NCBI RefSeq assembly: GCF_002079055.1
Contig: NC_047491.1
Span: 248,001-312,000, forward strand
Source: Saccharomyces paradoxus
Taxonomy: Eukaryota; Ascomycota; Saccharomycetes; Saccharomycetales; Saccharomycetaceae
Direction of reading: 5' to 3'
DNA: 64,000 nucleotides
In this document: positions 35,382 to 46,829 of the stretch, piece by piece
How positions within the stretch are numbered: position 1 is the stretch's first letter
Layout of the letters: every line of letters starts with the position of its first letter
Translations under genes and position numbers: made by a program
Notes under the pieces: model-generated
Database searches by the model: none
What the model saw: only the letters and a program-made list of their open reading frames with translations
What the model was told of the DNA's origin: nothing

Positions 35382-36131
35382 TTTTTTCGTTGACTTTTTT
35401 GTTATGTTATACTAGAGTTTTTCTCTCAATTGTTATATATCTGTGTGTAAAAAGGAAAAGAAAACAAGAAGAAGTTAGCAAGGGAAGAGGAATTACAAGA
35501 ATTTTGCTAGTAAAGTAGCTCCTTTATATAATAAAGAAACGTTTCGTGAATTACGGTGCCCTGGTAAAGGGCGGACTTGGGCTGACTGCTATGATTTTCT
35601 CATTTGCACCAATATTGAGTCACATACTGGAATGTTAGTCCGGACTATGGATATTTTCTTCTGTAAAGGGTAGTGTAACATGACGTTAAGTGTTAGTTTT
35701 GTGGTGATTGGCTTCAATTTTGATCATCTCGGATGAAATGAGAAAATGACGAAGTCTGATAAGCGACCTCTCGGATGAATGGAAATCTGGGGCAAAAGGG
35801 AAGCCGCTCCTTTTCATCGGACAACAAGTAGCAAAAGCCGGATTCAACCATCCGGGTTAGCTGATGCCAGCCTATTTAGTAAATGTATTTTAAATTTGTG
35901 TCATCTCAGACATATTACTGACACTTGAAAAAAATTTCAATAACGATGCAAATTTCTAATGAGAAATTCATACATTTTGTTTCTTAACCCTATCATGTTA
36001 GCTATATTACTTTCTTTTGCTCGCAACTATACTACGCTATATTGCGCTCTTATTTTTTTTACATTTTGTTGCTAAGAAAAAATCCCAGTGCTGAATGAAA
36101 CCAAGAAGACATAAATAACAAAGGCCGCGTT
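35382..36131. promoter_or_regulatory. ICL1 promoter region with CSRE and TATA
   Basis: The TATA element TATATA is at 35525-35530, about 145 bases from the ATG. A carbon-source response element, CGGATGAATGG with flanks at 35771-35782, lies about 390 bases upstream; Cat8 and Sip4 bind this motif. A related sequence CGGATGAAATG occurs near 35730, and CATCCGG near 35849. A perfect match to the ARS consensus is at 36057-36067. Confidence 0.7.
35771..35782. promoter_or_regulatory. CSRE upstream of ICL1
   Basis: TCGGATGAATGG matches the ICL1-type carbon-source response element, reverse complement CCATTCATCCG. It is the known binding site of Cat8/Sip4 that drives derepression on ethanol or acetate. 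Confidence 0.8.
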
Positions 36132-36473
36132 TGATAACATGGATTGGTAGCACTTTCTGGGACCCATTTTTTTTGATAGATAACAATATTATACGTAAAA
36201 ATACTATACTAAAAGTCCTCTCATGGACTAGCAACCCAAAACACAATCGCCATAAGGTCATAAATAATTTTGCCACTTTGTACATGTTTACATTCAATGC
36301 TCTTGTAGAACTCTCAACCCCCGCTTCAGCTTCTACCAGATTTGATATCGGTTGGAGTTTATTTCTTGATATAATAATTCATATAACCTTTTAATGGGTA
36401 TATAAAATATCATCTTGTAATAAGAATAAAGCTATTAGTTGTTAACGAACAAAGTTTATTTACCATTCCAACA
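36132..36473 (-). mobile_element. Old, diverged delta-type solo LTR
   Basis: Read on the minus strand from 36473 the sequence starts TGTTGGAAT and runs about 342 bases, the length of a Ty1/Ty2 delta. Landmarks in delta order are AACTAATAG near the start, GAAGCTGAAG in the middle, and GAGAGGACTTTTAGTATA with TATCAA near the end. The match is patchy and the copy is heavily diverged, so it is a fossil much older than the delta at 37127. No clean target duplication is seen. It lies about 485 bases downstream of the tRNA-Ser gene. Confidence 0.65.
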
Positions 36474-36958
36474 CCGCAAATAATAAGGAAAATCTATCTC
36501 CGAAATATCCCTAAATTCCGTTTGTCAATTTCTTCCAACTGTTAGAAAAATCAACCTAGAATGTAATGAAGATGAGCACAATATATTTTCTGAAAATAAG
36601 CTAAATCGTACCGAGTAAGAAAAATCTCCACCACTCCTTGATAACTAATGAAGTCGCGTTTAAAGAAACAGTCCTAGTTAAGACGCTGATGCTGTTCAAA
36701 CCCGTAAGAATGTATAAACGGATCCTACTAGTTCCATCGTATATGTCATTCACTTTTGCATGTTCGAATAATAACCCATTTCAAGCTTTGCTATATCTGA
36801 GAACTTACCGCAGTGTAGCAGTCAGTTTATGAGCAACAACAAAAGATTCTTGACCTGATTGAGATGTTTAATAAAAAGCTAGATTAATTGCTCTTACAGA
36901 CGCAGCATTTTCAAGGCATCTCTGCCTAAAATCTCGATTTATAATCAGAGAAAAAAAA
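36474..36958. other. Stretch between old delta and tRNA-Ser
   Basis: 485 bases without a supported gene. No further LTR end was recognised. The last eight bases before the tRNA gene are an A-run on the plus strand, the Pol III terminator of the minus-strand tRNA. Confidence 0.5.
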
Positions 36959-37040
36959 CGACACCAGCAGGATTTGAACCAGCGCGGGCAGAGCCCAACA
37001 GATTTCAAGTCTGTCGCCTTAACCACTCGGCCATAGTGCC
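36959..37040 (-). tRNA. tS(UGA)E: tRNA-Ser, anticodon UGA
   Basis: The minus strand gives an 82-nt tRNA beginning GGCACTATGGCCGAGTGG and ending CTGGTGTCG with discriminator G. The anticodon stem-loop reads ACAGACTTGAAATCTGT with anticodon TGA. A long variable arm (GGGCTCTGCCCGC) marks it as a class II serine tRNA. The A box and B box (GGTTCAAATCC) are intact, there is no intron, and a T8 terminator follows at 36951-36958. It corresponds by position to the chromosome V serine-UGA gene, which I believe is the SUP19 suppressor locus. Confidence 0.97.
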
Positions 37041-37126
37041 TATAACTACACATCTGATCAAAGAGAAGTGTTATCAAAATAATGAATTTAACAAGAACAT
37101 ATTCACTCCACCTATCCATATCGTGA

Positions 37127-37442
37127 TGAGATTTAGGTGACATTTGAGATAATTGTTGGGTTTCATTGTTGATAAAGGCTATAAAATATTAGGCATGCAG
37201 AATATCAAAAAGTTCTCCTCGTGGATATTGGTATCCATAAAGGGGAAGCAATAATTCTATGTAATATTATTAATATTTTCCTTCCATTTTATATATTGTT
37301 ACTCATTACCCTTTACATTATCAATCCTTGCATTTCAGCTTCCATTAAATCTAATGACTGTTTCTCGATCATTATGTCATCTTCTTACACCGCATGTGAT
37401 AATATACCACTAAATAGATGATAATTAATTCTTATTCCAACA
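37127..37442 (-). mobile_element. Delta solo LTR with intact target-site duplication
   Basis: On the minus strand the element begins TGTTGGAATAAGAATT and ends in TCTCA, with the delta landmarks GGAAGCTGAAATGCAAGG, CCACGAGGAGAACTT and AACCCAACAATTATCTCA. It is 316 bases, close to full delta length. The bases CGTGA flank it on both sides (37122-37126 and 37443-37447), a perfect 5-bp target-site duplication, so it arose as one insertion followed by LTR-LTR recombination. It sits 87 bases upstream of the tRNA-Ser gene, the usual Ty1/Ty2 target zone. It is a Ty1/Ty2-family remnant of moderate age. Confidence 0.93.
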
Positions 37443-37583
37443 CGTGATGCGTGAAATTAGAATTTCATTCCAACATAAACAAATCATGCTTCAACCATAA
37501 GAAAATCGTACTCAATTACCATGGTGTAATAGCTTAAATTCCATCAGCGAAGCTTAAACAGATTCCTGAAAGTTAAATCTGCA

Positions 37584-38744
37584 ATGTCTGTTTCGGAAAA
37601 TTGGTTTAATCCTGATTTTACGCCACAAAGAGCTACGTTAAGAGGCCACGTGACGAGTGTTATTACGTGCTTGCAATTTGAAGACAATTATGTCATTACA
37701 GGGGCAGATGATAAAATGATCAGAGTCTATGACTCGATAAATAAAAAATTTCTTCTACAACTATCAGGCCACGATGGTGGGGTTTGGGCTTTGAAGTATG
37801 CCCATGGTGGTATCTTAGCCAGTGGTTCTACCGATAGAACAGTACGGGTTTGGGATATTAAGAAAGGCTGTTGTACCCATGTGTTTAAAGGTCATAACTC
37901 CACGGTGAGGTGCCTCGATATAGTGGAATATAAAAATATCAAGTATATTGTTACTGGTTCGAGAGATAATACTTTACACGTCTGGAAATTGCCCAAGGAA
38001 TCCTCTGCTACTGATCATGGGGATGAGCATGATTATCCATTAGTCTTTCACACTCCCGAGGAGAATCCATATTTTGTAGGTGTTCTAAGAGGACATATGG
38101 CCCCTGTAAGAACTGTTTCAGGCCACGGTAATATTGTCATTAGTGGCTCTTATGATGGCACACTCATCGTGTGGGATATCGCGCAAATGAAATGTCTACG
38201 TATCTTAAGAGGGCACAAAGACCGTGTTTATTCAGCTATCTATGACCATCAAAGGAAAAGGTGCATTTCCGCCAGCATGGATACTACCATTAGAATTTGG
38301 GATTTGAAAGACATTCGGAATAATGAAGAACGTTCTCACGTAGCAAACTCCGCATCACCATACACCGAGGTACTTGATGCCATGTACGTTTTGCATGGTC
38401 ACACAGCCCTAGTCGGTTTATTAACATTATCCGATAGATTTTTAGTCAGTGCCGCTGCAGACGGTTCAATAAGATGTTGGGATGCAAACACTTACCTTCT
38501 AAAATTTTCCTTCAATAACACAGAATTAAATACGACTACTGCATTGCACGCTTCTGATGAGGTGTTAGTAAGTGGGTCTGAAGGTCTGCTCAATATTTAC
38601 AATTTAAGTAGTGGGCTATTGGTTCATTCAGATACATTGAGTGGTGCTGATCAAGTTTGGGATGTTAATTTTAGAGACAATACACTTGCTGCAGCAGTTC
38701 AACGAGATGGGCAGAGTTTTTTGGAAATCTTGGACTTTTGTTGA
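37584..38744 (+). CDS. RRT13: Rrt13-like protein: Cdc4-type WD40 domain without F-box
   Basis: Encodes 386 residues. It corresponds in position to YER066W (RRT13), which I remember as 185 residues in S288C. Here the frame is intact and about twice as long; the reference start would match M202. The whole protein is a WD40 propeller almost identical in its first half to the C-terminal part of Cdc4, the SCF ubiquitin-ligase receptor, and more diverged in the second half. The residues that in Cdc4 bind phosphodegrons are all present at a constant offset of 358: W68, T83, R85, T107, R109, R127, R176 and Y190. The F-box and dimerisation region of Cdc4 are absent. Its function is unknown; a screen linked the gene to rDNA transcription. 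It lies 141 bases beyond a delta LTR. The first ATG of the frame was used. Confidence 0.9.
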   Translation: MSVSENWFNPDFTPQRATLRGHVTSVITCLQFEDNYVITGADDKMIRVYDSINKKFLLQLSGHDGGVWALKYAHGGILASGSTDRTVRVWDIKKGCCTHVFKGHNSTVRCLDIVEYKNIKYIVTGSRDNTLHVWKLPKESSATDHGDEHDYPLVFHTPEENPYFVGVLRGHMAPVRTVSGHGNIVISGSYDGTLIVWDIAQMKCLRILRGHKDRVYSAIYDHQRKRCISASMDTTIRIWDLKDIRNNEERSHVANSASPYTEVLDAMYVLHGHTALVGLLTLSDRFLVSAAADGSIRCWDANTYLLKFSFNNTELNTTTALHASDEVLVSGSEGLLNIYNLSSGLLVHSDTLSGADQVWDVNFRDNTLAAAVQRDGQSFLEILDFC

Positions 38745-39978
38745 AAATTTACCCTAAGAATTATGCAGAAGTTCCTTGTCATAATTTAACACTGATTTAT
38801 TACTTTCTCGGTGCAAACAAATACAAAAGCTCAGAAACCACGTTAATTATTTATCCGTCAGTGATTAATTGAATACATCAACGTTAATTACGTGCGTATT
38901 ATATACTATTAATTGCGTTAATAGAACTAAAATGGAGAACAAAACAACTCTGTTTAATTATTTTCCGTCTGTTTCAAATTTAGTGCGAGATGTCACATTT
39001 TAATGCAGTTGGTCACACTCTCTGCCAAAATATGTACAACGGGCGCTTGTTTTTAACATAGCGGCGTATCTCGCACTTTACTCAGAACTGTGGCTGCGTA
39101 GTATTATCCATTCACTCCGGTTCCTTCAACTACGGAGGACATGAGTTCTACTAACAAATGACATAATCTACCAAGAGTTCACACATATATATATATATAA
39201 ACAATTTCCGAACGTATTTTACTGAGGTACCATATGCCGGTACGCAATTTCGACTGAAATTATCGAGTCGAAAGTTATGCACTTCGTTTAAAACATCCAC
39301 TGATGAGGATTGCAATATCACGATTTTATTGTAACTCTTGCATTTTTACTCAATTCATTAAATTGACAGCAATAGAATAAGCGTTCATCATAAGTGGCTT
39401 ATACATATGCCATCAACACAGAAGCCAGACCAGAGATCCAACGTTTCCGATATGCACGCAGTCGAATGTTGGTCTAAACTCCGCATTATGAAAACGTGTT
39501 GTCATTTCTTTTTTTTTTTGGTGATATAATCTCGAGATGACTGTTTTATTTTTTTACCCCAGATTCAGGGGCCGAAGGAACGGAAGCGGTGTGGCGAGAT
39601 TGCGAATGTGCTAAGAAAATACTCATGCTCGAGGCAACCAGCACAATGTAGGCGGCTCACGGCAATTGGCTTCCATAAAATGTGTATCCTGTGCTCAGGG
39701 GCATTGAAAGTTACCGTATAATGGATGAAATATAGAATGAAAGGGGCGACGTTCTTAAGGGGTATTGCTGGGTGAAAAAATGTAGGTGTCTTTGCTTTAC
39801 TTGATTGTGTGTGTATATAAAGGCAAGAGGCTTTCTCGCACGCATTTAAATTTTTCCTTTTCTCAAGTTCATATTTCTTTGCTAAAACATTCAATAGGAG
39901 GACAAGCTCTGCGTTATATTTTAACAATCGCCTACAGAACATATAATATAAATATCAACAGTTTTTTCCCCACTCTAA
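38745..39978. promoter_or_regulatory. RGI1 promoter region with STREs and TATA
   Basis: A 1.2-kb gap between RRT13 and RGI1. AGGGG stress elements are at 39742-39746 and 39758-39762, and a TATATAA box is at 39814-39820, about 160 bases from the RGI1 ATG. A TA repeat lies near 39186-39198. A minus-strand frame at 39565-39942 has no domain; it overlaps this promoter and is not called. Confidence 0.6.
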
Positions 39979-40464
39979 ATGACAAAAAAAGACAAGAAGG
40001 AAGTAAAAGTGCAAACAGTTACCACGGAGGATGGTGAAACCGTTAAGGTTTTTGAAGATCTGCAGGGTTTTGAAACATTCATTGCCAATGAGACTGAAGA
40101 TGATGATTTTGATCATTTGCACTGTAAGCTGAACTACTACCCACCATTTGTGCTACACGAGTCGCATGAGGATCCTGAAAAAATTAGTGATTCTGCAAAT
40201 TCTCATTCCAAGAAGTTCGTGCGTCACCTGCACCAGCATATTGAAAAACATCTTTTGAAAGATATTAAGCAAGCCGTTAGGAAACCTGAGCTTAAATTTC
40301 ATGAAAAATCGAAGGAAGAAACTTTTGACAAGATCACCTGGCATTACGGCGAGGAAACGGAGTATCATAATAGACCTTTCAAGATAGACGTTAAAGTAGT
40401 TTGCACGCATGAGGATGCCATGGTGTTCGTCGATTACAAAACACATCCTGTAGCCGCAAATTAA
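39979..40464 (+). CDS. RGI1: Rgi1, respiratory growth induced protein
   Basis: Encodes 161 residues, the reference length of YER067W. Rgi1 and its paralogue Rgi2 (YIL057C) are small, acidic proteins of the RGI family involved in energy metabolism under respiratory conditions; the fold is known but the molecular activity is not. The family core is seen in DDFDHLHCKLNYYPPFVL and the C-terminal WHYGEETEYHNRPFKIDVKV. No signal or membrane segment is present. The stress elements and TATA box upstream fit its known strong regulation by carbon source. Confidence 0.95.
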   Translation: MTKKDKKEVKVQTVTTEDGETVKVFEDLQGFETFIANETEDDDFDHLHCKLNYYPPFVLHESHEDPEKISDSANSHSKKFVRHLHQHIEKHLLKDIKQAVRKPELKFHEKSKEETFDKITWHYGEETEYHNRPFKIDVKVVCTHEDAMVFVDYKTHPVAAN

Positions 40465-40964
40465 AAGTAATGGCGTAAAGAATGCCTTAATACTGAATCC
40501 TACCTCCACCCCTAAGTAGTTTATGTACCTTTTAATGATTTACGATTAACCAACTTTCCAAGCTCTTCTTTATTTGAATCCTGAAACGAGGCCTGAAAGA
40601 AGGCGCCATAAATTGGTATCATCGCTGCCTCGCGGTGCCTGAAAATGTCTTCTTAAATTACTATTCAAGTGGTGATTGTATCGATGTTTCTGATCGAGAA
40701 CTGTTACCCGAACTTTCCACTCGAGTGTATATTTCCGGGTGACAAATTTAATGCATGAACATTAATTTTTTACTTTCTCTTTCTTCTCAAAATTTCCGAA
40801 AAGCATATCAAAACGTTTACTACAGCAAAGGCCTTCCTAGGGTTTTCGATAGCGATTTGAACAGTAAACTAAACTACTACTGTTGTCACTTTTACAATAA
40901 TCCTAAAAAACTAATATAAAGTGCAAAAAGACCCAATTAAGTACCCCACAATAATCCAGTCATA
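40465..40964. other. MOT2 upstream region
   Basis: 500 bases between RGI1 and MOT2, both on the plus strand. No gene, repeat or clearly nameable factor site was found. Confidence 0.5.
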
Positions 40965-42728
40965 ATGATGAATCCTCACGTTCAAGAAAATTTGCAAGCC
41001 ATCCATAACGCCCTAAGCAATTTCGATACGTCATTTTTATCGGAAGATGAAGAAGATTACTGTCCTCTTTGTATTGAGCCAATGGATATTACTGATAAAA
41101 ATTTTTTTCCCTGTCCCTGTGGTTACCAAATTTGTCAGTTTTGCTACAACAATATCAGGCAAAATCCAGAACTAAATGGGCGTTGCCCAGCATGTCGTCG
41201 TAAATATGATGACGAAAACGTTAGATACGTCACATTATCTCCGGAGGAGTTAAAAATGGAGAGGGCCAAGCTCGCTAGGAAGGAAAAAGAAAGAAAGCAT
41301 AGAGAAAAAGAACGTAAGGAGAATGAATATACGAACAGAAAGCATTTATCAGGTACTAGAGTTATTCAAAAGAATCTAGTGTATGTTGTCGGCATCAATC
41401 CTCCTGTTCCGTACGAGGAAGTTGCGCCCACCCTGAAATCTGAAAAATATTTTGGCCAATATGGTAAGATAAATAAGATTGTGGTTAATAGAAAGACACC
41501 TCATTCTAACAACGCGGCCGGCGAGCATTATCACCACCATTCACCAGGCTACGGTGTCTACATAACCTTCGGATCCAAGGATGATGCTGCAAGATGTATA
41601 GCCCAGGTAGACGGGACATACATGGATGGCCGCCTGATCAAGGCTGCGTACGGTACCACTAAATACTGTTCCTCTTATTTAAGAGGATTGCCATGCCCAA
41701 ACCCCAACTGTATGTTTTTGCATGAACCTGGTGAAGAAGCTGATTCTTTTAATAAAAGAGAACTCCACAACAAACAACAAGCGCAACAGCAAGGTGGTGG
41801 AACTGCATTCCCTAGAAGTGGCATACACAACAATATACCTACCAGTGCTACCGGTTCAAACAGTAATTTACTGAGTGAACATTTCACAAGCACACCTTCT
41901 CCGGCTGCAATGAGAGCTCAATTGCATCATGACAGCCATACGAGTGCTGGAACGCCAGTATTAACTCCTGCTCCGGTCCCTGCAGGTTCAAATCCTTGGG
42001 GTGTTACCCAGTCAGCGACACCTATAGCATCTATCAATCTCTCTAAAAACAGCAGCTCCATAAACTTGCCAACTTTAAATGATTCTTTGGGCCATCATAC
42101 CACCACCACAACAGAAACCACTATCACAACTACGACAACCACCACAAATAGCAATGCCACAAGTCACTCACATGGTAGCAAGAAGAAGCACTCTCTTGCT
42201 GCAGAAGAGTACAAAGATCCTTATGATGCACTAGAAAATGCTGTTGACTTTCTGGATGCAAGACTACATTCTCTCTCAAGTTATCAAAAGCGCCCTATAT
42301 CTATCAAATCCAATATCATTGATGAAGAGACTTATAAAAAATATCCATCTTTGTTTTCTTGGGACAAGATTGAGGCCTCCAGGAAGAGTGACAACATATT
42401 AGCCAACAAACTTGTGGAGATACTGGCTATAAAGCCAATAGACTATACTGCTTCTGTTGTTCAGTTCTTACAAAGTGTAAATGTTGGTGTAAATGACAAT
42501 ATTGCAATTACAGATAATACGAAAGCATCAACCCAACCAATAAGGCTGCAGACTGTCCCACAGCAAATTCAGCCACCATTAAATGTCAGTACCCCTCCAC
42601 CAGGTATCTTTGGTCCACAACATAAAGTGCCTATGCAGCAACAACAAATGGGGGAGACGACCTCGAGAAACTCTTCTGATTTATTAAATCAACTAATTAA
42701 CGGAAGAAAAATTATCGCCGGTAATTAA
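40965..42728 (+). CDS. MOT2: Mot2 (Not4), Ccr4-Not E3 ubiquitin ligase
   Basis: Encodes 587 residues, the reference length of YER068W. It is the RING E3 subunit of the Ccr4-Not complex and acts in translation quality control, proteasome assembly and transcription. The C4C4 RING has its zinc ligands at C33, C36, C50, C52, C57, C60, C74 and C77. A charged coiled segment (about 95-125) follows, then an RRM (about 137-228, with LVYVVGINPP) and a C3H1 zinc finger (YCSSYLRGLPCPNPNCMFLH). The C-terminal half is low-complexity with a Thr-rich run near residues 378-392 and the Not1-binding region. A second ATG directly follows the first. Confidence 0.97.
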   Translation: MMNPHVQENLQAIHNALSNFDTSFLSEDEEDYCPLCIEPMDITDKNFFPCPCGYQICQFCYNNIRQNPELNGRCPACRRKYDDENVRYVTLSPEELKMERAKLARKEKERKHREKERKENEYTNRKHLSGTRVIQKNLVYVVGINPPVPYEEVAPTLKSEKYFGQYGKINKIVVNRKTPHSNNAAGEHYHHHSPGYGVYITFGSKDDAARCIAQVDGTYMDGRLIKAAYGTTKYCSSYLRGLPCPNPNCMFLHEPGEEADSFNKRELHNKQQAQQQGGGTAFPRSGIHNNIPTSATGSNSNLLSEHFTSTPSPAAMRAQLHHDSHTSAGTPVLTPAPVPAGSNPWGVTQSATPIASINLSKNSSSINLPTLNDSLGHHTTTTTETTITTTTTTTNSNATSHSHGSKKKHSLAAEEYKDPYDALENAVDFLDARLHSLSSYQKRPISIKSNIIDEETYKKYPSLFSWDKIEASRKSDNILANKLVEILAIKPIDYTASVVQFLQSVNVGVNDNIAITDNTKASTQPIRLQTVPQQIQPPLNVSTPPPGIFGPQHKVPMQQQQMGETTSRNSSDLLNQLINGRKIIAGN

Positions 42729-45908
<3,180 letters not shown>

Positions 45909-46829
45909 TCACAGTGTACAGTAGATCTACAGAGATAGCAATATATATAAATGTATATACTCAGGAAAAGACGACGCACTACATGGGGTAGAGTGCCTCT
46001 CACTATTAATTTTGAATAGACATAGAAATAATTATTGATTTCACGATTTTTGATCTCCTTACAGCTAAAGTATAGTCTTTCCTTTTGGCACCGCGACATC
46101 ACGGCAACAAAGAAGGATTGCCGTATTTGGATATCACAAAAGAGGGCGTTACCATAGAAATGTACTGATTGGCAGGATTACTCTTAAGGAGAATCTTTGA
46201 TAGAAAGGAATTCCTTAGAGGAAAATCTCGTAACCAGGCCAATGCTGGCCTTTCTATGGCCTTTGTTTACTACCGTTGGTTATTTTACGGCCACTTCTGG
46301 GGAGAAATATTTCGTAGCCCTGGAACGATCTTGTTTACGCGTTTCATCCCATTAATATGGCACCCAGTCAACTTTAAAAAAGGAAAAACGCGTAAAATGT
46401 GGTCGGGTAAGGCCATCCCTTGTTACTTTAATTGCTTCTTTTTTAAAATTCTAAGCAAACGCGTCATTTTGATCCTCAGGACACAGAAATCCTTGCAGGA
46501 TCTAAGTGGGTGTTGAATAGAGGACGCGTAAAAACGATATGGAAATTTTTTTCTCAAAGGTCAGAAATAATAAGTTGGCGTAGCTAGTTTCGTGTTCGAT
46601 AGAAACCTCCAACAAAGTCCGCGGCTCACGATTTAGAATAACAAGTTTAGAGTCTATCCTGTTGCCTTAGTTCAGTTGGAAACATTGAATAGAAATTATA
46701 TAAAGGAGCTGATATTTCATTGTTTGAAGATTTCTCTATCAAATTTAATCACATCTCCTCCTTTTCTATCCCCTTCAGAGCAGGAGAAACAATCACAAAC
46801 GACACTTCCTTTGCTGATATATTAACATC
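45909..46829. promoter_or_regulatory. RNR1 promoter with four MCB boxes
   Basis: ACGCGT, the MluI cell-cycle box bound by MBF (Mbp1/Swi6), occurs at 46337-46342, 46388-46393, 46459-46464 and 46524-46529, that is 300-490 bases upstream of the RNR1 ATG. A TATATAA box is at 46697-46703. This arrangement fits the known G1/S peak of RNR1. A plus-strand frame at 46169-46516 spans the boxes and is not a gene. Confidence 0.85.

Noticed and set aside
37443-37475. A second TTCCAACA end just right of the delta LTR, possibly an older delta into which the newer one inserted
   Set aside because: Only about 30 bases resemble an LTR end and the sequence left of the younger LTR does not continue as delta, so chance cannot be excluded.
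39565-39942. Minus-strand frame of 125 codons upstream of RGI1
   Set aside because: It covers the TATA box and stress elements of the RGI1 promoter and resembles the dubious ORFs of the reference annotation.
46169-46516. Plus-strand frame of 115 codons upstream of RNR1
   Set aside because: It spans three of the four MCB boxes of the RNR1 promoter and has no family match.
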